Shown piece after piece: positions 9,209 to 19,224 of a DNA stretch of 64,000 nt; the first letter of the stretch is position 1, and each line of letters begins with the position of its first letter. The position numbers and the translations under genes were made by a program. Source of the DNA: CAWCBG01 sp963793845 (GTDB lineage: Bacteria > Acidobacteriota > Terriglobia > Terriglobales > Acidobacteriaceae). The notes beneath the pieces were generated by a model that saw only the letters and a list, made by a program, of their open reading frames with translations, did not search any database and was not told the origin of the DNA. Location of the stretch: positions 124,001-188,000 of the forward strand of contig CAWCBG010000011.1 in NCBI GenBank assembly GCA_963793845.1, given 5' to 3'.

Positions 9209-10174
9209 ATGAAAGCCATTCGCGTGCATGAATTCGGCGGGCCTGAAGTTCTGAAGCTGGAAGAAGTGCCCGACCCGCAGCCCGGTCCTGGACAGCTCGT
9301 GGTGCGGATTCGCGCCGCCGGCGTCAATCCGGTCGAAGCCTACATTCGCACTGGTACCTACGTCCTGAAACCGGCGCTGCCCTACACGCCTGGTCAAGAC
9401 GCGGCGGGCGAGATCATAGCAGTCGGGCCGGAGGTCAAGAGCTTCAAGGCAGGCGATCGCGTATACGTCGTCGGGTCGTCCACAGGAACCTATGCCGAGC
9501 TGGCGCTCTGCACAGAAGCGCAAGTGCATCGGCTGCCGGCGGATGTCAGCTATGAACAGGGCGCCGCCGTGGGCATTCCGGCGGGCACGGCGTATCGCGG
9601 GCTGATTCAGCGCGGCGAGGCGAAATCGGCGGAGGCAATCCTGGTGCACGGCGCCAGTGGAGGCGTCGGCCTCTCTGCGGTGCAACTGGCGCGGGCCCTC
9701 GGCATGACCGTCATCGGCTCGGCGGGCACCGAAGCCGGAATGAAGCTCGTGACCGACGAAGGCGCGCATCACGCGGTCAATCATTCGTCCGAGGCACACT
9801 ATGACGAGGTGATGAAGCTCACCGATGGGCGCGGTGTGGACATCATTCTGGAGATGCTGGCCAACAAGAATCTCGCAAAAGACCTCACCGTGCTCGCCAA
9901 GAAGGGGCGGGCAGTGGTGATCGGCAGCCGCGGGCCCATTGAGATTAACCCTCGCGACACCATGGGGCGCGAAGCCGATATCCGTGGCGTGACCCTGGCC
10001 ATGGCCACCGAGCAGGAGCGCAAAGAGATCTACTCCGCACTGAGTGCGGCGTTGGAGAACGCTACCTTGCGCCCAGTCATCGGAAAGACCTTCCCGCTCA
10101 GCCAGGCGGCACAGGCGCACCAGGAAATAATGGAGCCATCGGGAGCACAAGGCAAAATCGTGCTGCTGCCTTGA
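9209..10174 (+). CDS. Quinone oxidoreductase-like medium-chain dehydrogenase
   Basis: A 321-residue NADPH-dependent oxidoreductase of the zeta-crystallin/QOR branch of the medium-chain family, cytoplasmic, reducing quinones or enones. The GroES-like N-terminal half carries AAGVNPVEAYIRTG. The nucleotide-binding motif HGASGGVGLSAVQLA is at about residues 147-161. The cysteines that bind catalytic and structural zinc in alcohol dehydrogenases are missing, as in QOR proteins. The start at 9209 follows a very good AGGAGGAA site; the longer ORF from 9128 is not supported. It stands alone, convergent with a 63-aa gene. Confidence 0.9.
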   Translation: MKAIRVHEFGGPEVLKLEEVPDPQPGPGQLVVRIRAAGVNPVEAYIRTGTYVLKPALPYTPGQDAAGEIIAVGPEVKSFKAGDRVYVVGSSTGTYAELALCTEAQVHRLPADVSYEQGAAVGIPAGTAYRGLIQRGEAKSAEAILVHGASGGVGLSAVQLARALGMTVIGSAGTEAGMKLVTDEGAHHAVNHSSEAHYDEVMKLTDGRGVDIILEMLANKNLAKDLTVLAKKGRAVVIGSRGPIEINPRDTMGREADIRGVTLAMATEQERKEIYSALSAALENATLRPVIGKTFPLSQAAQAHQEIMEPSGAQGKIVLLP

Positions 10175-10223
10175 AACACCAGACGCGACAGCGCCACAGA
10201 TCCCCCTATAACGCGGAAAGCAG

Positions 10224-10415
10224 CTATGCCAGAATCGCATGGTTCAGCGCCTGGACTTTCCTCACAATGGTCTCCAGCTTCGAACAGCGCTGCTGCAACT
10301 CGTGCTTGTAATCGTGGTGATCGGTCCGGGCAATTTCGTGAATCAGGCTCTTGTGACGCTCCTGCAGGATTTCCAGCAAGAGTTCTTTCTCGTCTTCGGT
10401 CAAACGCAGTTCCAT
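10224..10415 (-). CDS. Conserved small protein of unknown function, 63 residues
   Basis: A short, strongly charged, all-helical protein (LTEDEKELLLEILQERHKSL then RTDHHDYKHELQQR). It looks like an antiparallel helical pair and has no membrane segment. A textbook ribosome-binding site (ACGGAGGAA) lies 7 bases before the ATG and codon use matches neighbouring genes, so I treat it as real. I recall similar unnamed small proteins in acidobacteria but no function. It is convergent with the quinone oxidoreductase and has no operon partner. Confidence 0.7.
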   Translation of the reverse strand: MELRLTEDEKELLLEILQERHKSLIHEIARTDHHDYKHELQQRCSKLETIVRKVQALNHAILA

Positions 10416-10660
10416 GACGTTCCTCCGTTAAGGATGTCGGCAGCGGCCGGAGGTCCCGATGCCGCCCGTCCTAACCAATGTATACCGCGCTAGGCGGCAG
10501 TTTGAGGCCCCGCATCGCCTGAATTCGCGTTTGGTTTTCCGCGTTTGGGAAACGGCGAGGAGAGTCCGGTTGCCCTCCCTTGACGGCGAGGGTTCCCTCG
10601 TACGCCTTAAGACCGTACGCCTAAGAAAAGAGGCGGCCCACACACCGTTACAATCTACGC

Positions 10661-11602
10661 ATGCCCAACCTGCGATTCCTGCTCTGCGCCGTCATGACGC
10701 TCCTGTGCATCGCGTCGTCATGCAAAGCTTCGGCGCAGAGAAACAGCCCCAGTCTGCAAGGCGCCGTGTCGCAGGCGATGGCGGGACGCAACGGCACAGT
10801 GGTCGTGGTCGATGTCGCATCCGGCCGGGTGCTCGCCGCCTACCATCCTGACGTGGCGGCCCGCCGGGTGGCGCATCCCGGATCGAGCATCAAGCCGTTT
10901 ACCCTGCTTGCGCTGCTCGAATCGGGCAAGGTGAATGCCCGGACCGCGCTCCTCTGTAAGCGAACCGTCACTATCGCAGGACACAAACTGGACTGCACCC
11001 ATCCGGTCACCGCGCAGCCTCTCGATCCCGCGGCTGCATTGGCGTATTCCTGCAACTCGTACTTCACCAGCGTGGCGACACGGCTTACACCGCAGCAGTT
11101 GCATGACACATTCATAGAGGCAGGCTTCGGCGCAACTACAGGCTGGCTGCCCAACGAAGCCAGCGGATCGGCCGCACTTGCTCACTCGACCGAAGAATTG
11201 CAACTCCAAGCCATCGGTGAATGGGGCGTAAGCCTTACGCCGCTGGAACTGCTGCATGCCTACCGCGGCCTGGCGCTGCTGTCGCAAAAGAATGATGCCA
11301 CGCTAACGCCGCTGTTCGAAGGTCTGCAGCAGTCGGTCAGTTACGGAATGGGACGCTTGGCGCAACCTGCATCGCTGAAGGTTGCGGGAAAAACCGGCAC
11401 CTCTCCGGCTGAGGACGGTTCGTGGACGCATGCCTGGTTCGCGGGATACGCTCCCGCCGATAAGCCATCCATCGCACTGGTGGTCTTCCTGGAAAGAGGC
11501 CACGGCGGCGCTGATGCCGCTCGCGTGGCGCACGATATCTTCGCGGCCTTCGCGCGATCGACAAGCTCAGCAACTTCGAACGCTCATGGTTCTCAGCCGT
11601 GA
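10661..11602 (+). CDS. Single-domain penicillin-binding transpeptidase
   Basis: A 313-residue secreted or membrane-anchored serine acyltransferase of the PBP transpeptidase fold. It has an N-terminal signal/anchor (residues 3-25) and all three active-site motifs in order: SSIK at residues 75-78 (nucleophile S75), SCN at 130-132 and KTG at 244-246. There is no glycosyltransferase domain and no PASTA or dimerisation domain, so it is much smaller than class A or B PBPs. It overlaps the next gene (SpoIID-like) by 4 bases (GTGA), so the two products should be made together and may act on the same glycan in the periplasm. It could be a transpeptidase, a carboxypeptidase or a class D beta-lactamase relative; the motif order and partner favour a cell-wall enzyme. 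Confidence 0.85.
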   Translation: MPNLRFLLCAVMTLLCIASSCKASAQRNSPSLQGAVSQAMAGRNGTVVVVDVASGRVLAAYHPDVAARRVAHPGSSIKPFTLLALLESGKVNARTALLCKRTVTIAGHKLDCTHPVTAQPLDPAAALAYSCNSYFTSVATRLTPQQLHDTFIEAGFGATTGWLPNEASGSAALAHSTEELQLQAIGEWGVSLTPLELLHAYRGLALLSQKNDATLTPLFEGLQQSVSYGMGRLAQPASLKVAGKTGTSPAEDGSWTHAWFAGYAPADKPSIALVVFLERGHGGADAARVAHDIFAAFARSTSSATSNAHGSQP

Positions 11603-13365
11603 AGCAAACCCTGACGGCATTGCTGCTGCTGCTTGCACTCTGGGGTACCGGCGACGCGCGTCCACCTGCGAGTTCCGCTCCGGGCCAAGGCTTTCCGCAG
11701 ACCGTTCGCGTGCGGCTTTGGTATCTGCACCCTCCGCGCGAGTTGAAGATCCACGCCGCAGCGGGGCAAGCCCAACTGCGTAAATGCTCGACTTGTTCCC
11801 CATCGAACCTGAGCGACCTCACACTGCATGCGTCGGATTCGCGCGTACTAAGCGCGAGCGAAAAGAATGGAGCCGCCGAGCTCCATATCAGTGGCACGTA
11901 TCAAATGTCCGCTGCTAACGAGCAGCCGTTTCCAGCGGACTTCCCCATCACAGTCACCGCCGGCGAAGGCCGTCTGCGTATCACGGCTGCCATGCCCATG
12001 GAGGAGTACATCGCCGGCGTGCTGGCGGGAGAAGTTGGGCACTTCCAGTCCGACGAGGCGTTGAAAGCGATGGCGGTCGCCGCCCGCACCTACGCTATCC
12101 ACTTCGGCAGCCGCCATGCGCAGGAGGGTTTCGACTACTGCGACACCACTCACTGCCAGGACCTGCGCGCCGCCGGCATCAATGACCACATGCGTCAGAT
12201 CGCGAACTCTACCGCGGGTGAGATTCTCTGGTACAACGGCGAGCCGGCGGCGACCTACTACCACGCCAACTGCGGCGGCACCACGGAAGATGGCCGCTAC
12301 ATATTGGGCAACGACGAGGCTCCCGCGCCCTACCTCATCCAGCACTCCGATACCTACTGCATTCGCAACGGCGGCAGCCAGTGGAACACAGAGGTCACCA
12401 CACGCGAACTGCAGCGCGCCCTCGCGGCCGACGGCATCACCGTGCCCGGCAAGCTGCGCAGCCTCACCGTCGTGCATCGCACGCCCAGCGGGCGAGTGGA
12501 GTTCATACGCCTGAACGGTAGTAGCGGCAACATCACCGTTCCGGGACTGACCTTCCGCTTCGCCATCGGACGGCACATCGGATGGGATCGCCTGAAGAGC
12601 AACTGGTACCAGGTAAGCAACGCAGGCGAGCGCATCCTGTTCAGCGGACGCGGCTCCGGGCACGGCGTTGGCCTTTGCCAGGTTGGAGCCGAAGTCATGG
12701 GCGAGGAGGGCCACTCGTATCGCGAGATCCTCAGCTTCTATTACCCCGGTACCAAGCTGGGCGTCAACGCGCAAGCCGTGCCTTGGCAGCGGCTGGCCAA
12801 CGACAGTCTTGAGCTGTTCACGACACAGCCGGATCGCGATCGCGCCCTGCTACCGTTGGCCACGCGCATTCTGCAGGACGCTGAGCAGAGTACCGGACTG
12901 CGGTACCGCGAGACTCCGCGGCTGAAGGTCTATGCGACGGTTGCGGCGTTTCGCAACTCTACCGGAGAGCCCGGATGGGTCGCGGCGTCGACAAAGGGCC
13001 GCACCATTCAGTTGCAGCCGCCAGACGTGCTGCGTCAGGCAGGAACGCTCGACAGCACGCTGCGCCATGAGTTCCTGCACATGCTGATCGAGGAATATGT
13101 CCGGCCCGGAACCCCGCTGTGGTTTCGCGAAGGATTGGTTCTCTATTTAAGTGAGCCAAATTCGGCCGGGCCGGCGGGTTCGGCTGCCGGAGATCCGGCA
13201 GCGCTGGAGAAAACCCTGCGCGCCCCCGCGAGTGAGCAACAGCTTCGGGAGGCCTATGTCGCAGCACAAGCGCGGGTCGCACAACTCGCGCAGAAGTACG
13301 GAAAGGCCACGGTGCTGAAGTGGGTGCAGGAGGGTTTGCCGGCGGGCATGTCGGCGGGCCATTGA
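11599..13365 (+). CDS. SpoIID/LytB-domain protein fused to a C-terminal gluzincin-like metalloprotease domain
   Basis: A 588-residue secreted protein starting at GTG inside the stop of the PBP gene. After a signal peptide (residues 1-20) comes a SpoIID domain at about 130-390. It is marked by MPMEEYIAGVLAGEVG, AVAARTYA, the paired cysteines of YCDTTHCQD and the terminal GRGSGHGVGLCQ motif with FYYPGT. SpoIID is a lytic transglycosylase acting on denuded glycan. The last 190 residues are unrelated: they hold HEFLH (H490, E491, H494) followed by E511 in WFREGL, the HExxH plus downstream Glu layout of gluzincin zinc peptidases. The fusion with the upstream transpeptidase suggests a small wall-remodelling module. 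The organism shows no sporulation genes in this window. Confidence 0.82.
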   Translation: MKQTLTALLLLLALWGTGDARPPASSAPGQGFPQTVRVRLWYLHPPRELKIHAAAGQAQLRKCSTCSPSNLSDLTLHASDSRVLSASEKNGAAELHISGTYQMSAANEQPFPADFPITVTAGEGRLRITAAMPMEEYIAGVLAGEVGHFQSDEALKAMAVAARTYAIHFGSRHAQEGFDYCDTTHCQDLRAAGINDHMRQIANSTAGEILWYNGEPAATYYHANCGGTTEDGRYILGNDEAPAPYLIQHSDTYCIRNGGSQWNTEVTTRELQRALAADGITVPGKLRSLTVVHRTPSGRVEFIRLNGSSGNITVPGLTFRFAIGRHIGWDRLKSNWYQVSNAGERILFSGRGSGHGVGLCQVGAEVMGEEGHSYREILSFYYPGTKLGVNAQAVPWQRLANDSLELFTTQPDRDRALLPLATRILQDAEQSTGLRYRETPRLKVYATVAAFRNSTGEPGWVAASTKGRTIQLQPPDVLRQAGTLDSTLRHEFLHMLIEEYVRPGTPLWFREGLVLYLSEPNSAGPAGSAAGDPAALEKTLRAPASEQQLREAYVAAQARVAQLAQKYGKATVLKWVQEGLPAGMSAGH

Positions 13366-13375
13366 TCGATTGCCG

Positions 13376-13505
13376 CCGTCATCCCAAGCGGAGGTGGCCG
13401 GTTTTTGGGCCACCGTAGCCGAGGGACCTGCAGTTTGCCGGCAGTGCGCAGAAACTACAGGTTCCTCCACTCGCGGCGAACACCACGCCGCTTCGGTCGG
13501 AATGA
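13376..13505. repeat. Intergenic palindromic repeat, GTCAT...ATGA family
   Basis: Begins GTCATCCC and ends GGTCGGAATGA. Inside it, GGGACCTGCAGTTT pairs with AAACTACAGGTTCC at 12 of 14 positions across a 15-base loop. It fills the whole gap between two convergent genes and belongs to the same family as 20496-20609. Confidence 0.65.
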
Positions 13506-13510
13506 AACTC

Positions 13511-14275
13511 CTACGAGAGGTCAGCGTCTTCCCGCTCCGCAAACACGCCCGCGACCCAATTCAGCCCAATCCACCCGCTCACCGCCAAGACATATGCCGC
13601 GAAGAAGCGGAGGCCCATGCTCCACGCCTGTGCGGGCAGGCTACTCAGGTCGGGGATCCACCACACCAACCGGTACGGAAGGTAGGCGCCTAACACGACC
13701 AGAACGCACAGCCATAGCCAATATTTTCCGCGCCTCAACACTCGCAGGCTACGCCCAGTGCTCGCAAGGCGAAGGCCCAAGCCGGCAATCGTGCTGGCGA
13801 TGGGGAGCCAGACCGCTGGCAGCAGGACAAAAATAATCAGCACGATCAGCCAGTTCGCATCGCGCGTAACGTTGCGCGGAGGCGGACCGGCATTCAACTT
13901 CTGCCGCAGCCACACCCCAAACTGCGGCGTGTAGTCGCGCAGGCTCCAGATCCACCATGCCAGCGCGAAGAACACCGCCCCGCACACGATTAGCGGAATC
14001 AGATGCCGCAGGCCACGGCGAAATGCCGGCCACAAATCCGCCCGCTCGCGAAATTCCGACACGCGGAAATGCGCGAACGTTCCCGCGCGCAACCACGCCA
14101 TCAAAAATACGCCGGCCAGCGCGATGAGCGCCGATGCCGCTACCTGCCAGCCATGCGCATCGGGAATCAAGAGCCAGCCGTAAATGACCGTCAGCGCCGC
14201 CGCGTTGCCGAGGAAGTTCAGCAGCCACAGCCTGGCCACGCCGGCGAGCTTCGTGCTGGTCGAGAGCGCTGTCAT
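13511..14275 (-). CDS. Multi-pass membrane protein of unknown function
   Basis: A 254-residue protein with about six hydrophobic helices (around residues 16-36, 44-62, 95-115, 145-170, 190-208 and 225-245) separated by short basic loops. I do not recognise a family. Its start overlaps the stop of the alpha-2-macroglobulin gene by 4 bases (ATGA), so it is translated from the same message and may anchor or assist that protein. The last residues are acidic (EREDADLS). Confidence 0.65.
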   Translation of the reverse strand: MTALSTSTKLAGVARLWLLNFLGNAAALTVIYGWLLIPDAHGWQVAASALIALAGVFLMAWLRAGTFAHFRVSEFRERADLWPAFRRGLRHLIPLIVCGAVFFALAWWIWSLRDYTPQFGVWLRQKLNAGPPPRNVTRDANWLIVLIIFVLLPAVWLPIASTIAGLGLRLASTGRSLRVLRRGKYWLWLCVLVVLGAYLPYRLVWWIPDLSSLPAQAWSMGLRFFAAYVLAVSGWIGLNWVAGVFAEREDADLS

Positions 14276-17200
14276 TTCACCGTCACCGTCAGCGAATCGC
14301 TAGTCGAAAGATATTCCGGCTGATACATCGGCTGCACGCTCGTCGGGCTCACGCGGAAGACGCCCGGATTGACCACTTTCAAGAGGTACACGTATTCGTG
14401 CTGCCCGCGAGGGAAATACATGTTGAAGAACGTGGTCCGATCGTCGCGCAGTTCGTGATCGCTGAACCAGCGTCCCCACCAGTTCGGCTTCTGGTCGAGT
14501 TCGTACAGATCATCGCGCGCGATGGACTCGGTGCCCGACGGAATCGGATCTTCGATCATCAGGTACTTCCAATCGTTGCCGCCCACCGTGATGCGCACGG
14601 CGAGCGTGTCGCCCACCGCGACCGGCCCGCTGAGCTTGTCGAGATGATAGACAATCCTGCCTTCCTTCTGCTGCGGGCTGAGCCTGTAGTACTCGCGCAC
14701 CGTGCTCAACTGGAAGGTGCCGCTGTTCACCACCTTCGCTGTGTTGGAGTAGTACTCGCCCCGCGCCGACCAGTACAGACGGCCATCGCCCGACTTCACA
14801 ATGCGCACCTGGTTCGCACCCGGCGCAAGCTGTGCCTCGCTGAGGGTAACCGCTGTCGCCGGAGCCAGCGCGTCAGCCGCCGTAAATCTCTTCGTCGCCA
14901 CTGTCTTGCCGTTCACCTGCACGTCGACGCTATAGTCGGGCTTCAGCTCCTGCGTGCGGTCGAGGTAATCGGTCAGCCCGTAGACCACCATTGCGGTCTG
15001 CTCGGTCGACTCCCAGTAGTAGCCCTGGCTGCGATGCGTGACCAGGTACACCGCCGCCTTCGGTAGCAGCGGACTGGCGCCATCGACGCGGTTTAGAAGC
15101 TTCAGCGCATAAGCTGTGGTCTCCGGCGTGGTGTCGCCTGAGAAGTCCATCAGATAGTTGGTGTCGCTCGGCCACCAGGCCTGCGAATCGTTCTGCTTGG
15201 CCGCGCTTTCCAATTGCCTGGCAAGATCGTTGGCGCGTGCATCGCCAGTCTCGGCCATCGCCAGCCCGAGTAAAGCCTGCCCGTAAGAAGTCAGCGTTGC
15301 GCGCTGATCCCAAACCGAATTGAGCACCGCCGCATCGCGAGTGCCGCTCAGCACCAGCGCATAAGCCATGTAGGCACGCAGATCGGTCTTCACCTTCTGC
15401 GAACGGTCGAACTGCGGACGCAGCCATGCCCCAGCTTTATCGATGGCATCCTGCTTCACCTCGAAGCCTGCTGCCTTCGCCTGGCTCAGGCCCGCCAGCA
15501 CGTACGCTGTCATGAAGGGAGCGCTGTCGTCGGTCTGCCACCATCCCCAACCGCCATCGGGATGCTGGTACGTGTACAGCCGGCCGAGCCCTGCGTTCAC
15601 CTGCTTGTTCAGCGTCTGCGTATCGATATTCGACTTCACCCCCAGCTTCTTCATCGCTTCGGCCACCAGCACATCGGGTAGGAAGCTCGACATGGTCTGC
15701 TCCGTGCATCCGTAGGGATACGAAGTGAGGTAATCGAGCGCGGCAAACACCGAGCCTGCGATCGAAGGTGTGAGGCTCACCGACAGCTTGCGTGTGCCCG
15801 GCTCCGTCGCAGTCGGGAATTCGATCGATTGCAGCGTGTCGCTATTGCCCGCCCCTGCCAGCGAGCCCGACTTCGCGATGGCCAGCTTCACGCCGAACGG
15901 AACCACTGGCAAGGTAAGTTCCATGGCGTCGCTTTCCACGTCCGTCAAGGCCTTGCCAAGCACGCGCGCCGAATCCACGTCCAGCACTCGCACCCGGTAA
16001 TCCACTTTGGCGAGACCACGGCTGGCCACCGGCACCGTCTGCTCGCCGCCCTCAAGCACCTGCAGGCCGGTGAAATCCATCGAGACGTGCGCCATCTTCT
16101 CCGTCGGCAGATAGTTCTGCACGATGGTCGAAAGCGTGATCTCGTCGCCGCGCCGGAAGAAGCGCGGCACCACCAGCCGCACCATCAAGTTCTTGCGCAC
16201 GATGGTGTTCATCACCGTGCTGCCGACTCTGGTGTCCTCGGTCACGCCGCGCGTGGTCGCGCGCCACGAGGTGATGGCGTCGGGATAAGTGAACTTCACC
16301 GTCGCCTGCCCGTTGCCGTCGGTGCGCAGATCGGCCACCCAGTACGCGGTGTCGGGAAAGGCCTTGCGAATCTTCGGCTGCACCAGCCGCTCGGGCTTGA
16401 GCTGCGCCAGCCCGCTTCGCGAGCGCGCGGTCTGCATCTGCGCCAGTTCCATGGCGCGCTTGCCAGCCTGCCCGCTGAAGTAATAGGTCAGCGAACTCTC
16501 GGTGCTCACCCGCGAATAGATGGTGCCGTAGAAGAAATTCAGGATCGGCTGCACCGACTCGGGCTTGATGGCGTAGATCGCCTCATCCACCACGCCGAGG
16601 CTGAACTCTGCTCCAGCCACGCCTTTGCCGCTGGCGTCCGTCGCCTTGAGCGTGTAGGTAGCGGCCTCGCCTGGCTGATACTGCGGTTTTGACGGCTGCA
16701 ACTGCACATTCATCTCATGCTGCACCGGAGGAACCTTCAGGCTCTTCGATCCCTGGTACAGCTTGTTGTCGCGGATGAAGACCGCCGCCACGTAGAAGTT
16801 GGGCGCGTACTCCGCCTTCACCGGCACGTCGACCGTGATGCTTCCGCCCGTGCTCCTGATCACCTGTCCGGAATAAAGCCCCTTGCCCTCGGCCGAGACC
16901 AGCACTGAGGCCGTGCCGCTGCCGGTGACGATCAGCACGTGCGCGACATCGCCGGGCTGGTAGGCCTTCTTGTCGGGAACGATCTGCACCCGTTCTTCGG
17001 CCGGCCCGCTGAACCACGGGCTCTGGCCAGGGGCCCACAAGTACGCCATCGCCTGCACATCGCGCTTCTCCGGCGTGGTGGCGGTCACCAGCACCCGGAA
17101 TTCTCCGGCCTCAGGAATCGTGAGCGTGACCTGCCCCTTGCCGCTGGCGTCAGTCTGGCCCTGCGCGGTGGCGACCGATCCGAGCGCGCCCTTGCGCCAG

Positions 17201-18922
17201 TCCCAGCGATTCATCTCCACACGGAATGCGGTTTGCACCGGCTTCTTGTCGTAGTCCTGTGCAGTAATGGTGATGGTGGCGGTGCTGCCCTTGCTGTAGA
17301 CATACGAGTCAGGCTGCGCCGTCAGGAAGAAGCTGCCGTAGGTCGCGATAGCGAAACCGCGTCCCGCGATCTCGCGATTGCCCGCATCGGTGACTCGCGC
17401 CTCGATGCGATACGTCTGGTCCTGCTTCTTGCCATTGACGCGCGTGGGGATGGTGATCTGCAGCTTGCCATCGGCGTCGAGCGTGCCGCTGTTCTCGCTC
17501 TGCTGCTCGCCGCCGTACGTGTCGTCCTCCGCGCCGGGACCCTCATTTATCTGCGCGTTGTCGTCGTCATCCTCGTCGCGGCCCATCGGCCAGTACTGCG
17601 ACGTATGCACCACCCACTTCACTTTGGCGTTGGCCACCGGCTCGCCGAAGTAGTAGCGCGCGTCGATGGTCGCTTTGATGGGCTGACCTTGCAGCACGCG
17701 CGGCGTCTGGGCCGTGACCTTCACCTGGTACTCGGGCTTCTTGTAGTCCTCGACAGAAAAGCTGGTGCCCTCGACATAGGTCTCGCCCGACAGCATCGAG
17801 AGATAGTAGAAGCCGAGTTTGGCATCGGCAGGAATGGTGTAGTCCCAGTGGGCAGTGCCCATCTCCGACAGCGTCACCGTCTGCGTCCACATCGGCTGAT
17901 AGGTCTGAGGATCGCGCATCTCCAGCCGCAGATCGCGGTTGCTGGGAATCTGATAGCCGCTCATCGCCTGGGCGCGAACGATACTCTTGAAGTGCACCGT
18001 GTCGCCAGGCCGGTACACCGGACGATCGGTATAGGTATAGCCGCGCAGATTCTGATTGGGATCGTTGCCCAGATTCCACGAGCCCGGCGTGTTCACCGTG
18101 AACTGATCGCCGTGCGTCACCAGCACCGCAACGCTAGCCTCTTTGCCGGCGTCGATCGGCGTGTCCAGCAGACCTTGCGCGTCAGTCGGTTTCGCTGCCA
18201 CTTCCTTGTGGTCGATCCAGACCTGCACTTGCGCGGCCCGCGATGGGATCGCCCGTCTTACGGTCGACCACGAAGCTCATCAACCGCCCCGGCGCAGCCT
18301 TGGTAATGACGGCAATCTCGGTGACGATGATCACGGTGTAAGCGCGCAGCGTGCCGTTGGTAGCCTCGACAAGGTACACGCCCTTCTCGCTCACAGGAAT
18401 CGGCACGGCCTGACTCTCCCAGCGCTCGTGCGCCGGCACCGTCCACTTCCAGACTGAGACGACCTGCTGCTGATTCAGCACCGGAACCTGGGCATAGCCC
18501 TGCACTTGCGGTCCCTGCTTCTTCTCTTCCCCGCCGGCTCGCCACAGATGGATCTCGTGCCGCGATTCCGGCGAAAACTGCGCTCGCACAAAATCGCGAA
18601 TCCAGGACCAGCGGCGATGCTTCCAGGCGTGAAACTTCTCCAGCCAGGTGCGCGCCTGCCTGGGCAGCCGCGGAGCCTGTCCGCCAAAGCTGTGCAGGTC
18701 CTGCATCTGCGCGAAGAATTTTAGCGGATCATTCACCCGATAGACGCGGAACTCCAGCGATCCCACATTGTGGGAGTAGACCGCAACCTCGGCCTTTTCG
18801 CCAGGAAGATAGGTGCGCTGGCTGGTGAGTGAGAAGAAGGCCGCGGTGTCCGAGTCTTCCTGCGCGAACATCGGCAGCGCCAGAGTCAAACACAAAGCCA
18901 GCGTGAGGACCGTGCGGAGGCT
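14272..18922 (-). pseudogene. Bacterial alpha-2-macroglobulin (YfaS-like), interrupted by a frameshift and without a clear start
   Basis: A very large secreted protein (about 1,545 residues) of the bacterial alpha-2-macroglobulin family, thought to trap attacking proteases in the periplasm. The N-terminal part has a signal-peptide core (LTLALCLTLALPMFAQ) and first macroglobulin domains. At 18232-18240 the frame breaks; deleting one C from GGGCCGCGC joins IAG to AQVQVWIDHKE and restores the frame to the stop at 14272. The thioester motif YGCTEQ is intact near 15707, followed by the helical barrel and a C-terminal receptor-like domain. No ATG, GTG or TTG precedes the signal peptide; the first in-frame ATG (18871) lies after it. 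A palindrome cluster abuts the 5' end. Upstream is a DUF1175 gene, the same pairing as E. coli yfaT-yfaS. Whether the frameshift is biological is unknown. Confidence 0.8.
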
Positions 18923-18926
18923 GGCA

Positions 18927-19165
18927 CTCGGGTAGAGCAGGCCTTCAGGCCTCCGCGTGCTCGGGTAGAGCAGGCCTTTAGGCCTGCGTTCAATCGCGTT
19001 TATGGAGAGAGGGGCTTTAGCCCCGGCCTTTCGCGAGAGTCGAGGAACTTCGGAAGCCTTCTGCGGACCGGCGATCGACCCCGACGGAGAACCAAGATCT
19101 CCAGACTGCGTGCGAACCAGCCGCGAAGCGGCGGCTTGCCTTGAGCCCGGGGCGCAAGCCCCGGG
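18927..19165. repeat. Cluster of short palindromes and a direct repeat
   Basis: Two direct copies of CTCGGGTAGAGCAGGCCT lie at 18927 and 18960, each continuing into an AGGCCT-NN-AGGCCT dyad. GGGGC-TTTA-GCCCC is at 19011-19024 and CCCGGGGC-GCAA-GCCCCGGG at 19146-19165. The stretch separates the DUF1175 gene from the alpha-2-macroglobulin signal peptide. I see no separate gene in it. Confidence 0.7.
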
Positions 19166-19224
19166 TGCGCCCAAAACAAGGTTGGGAGCCGCGTAGCGGC
19201 GGCACGGCGTGGCAAACCGCCTTC

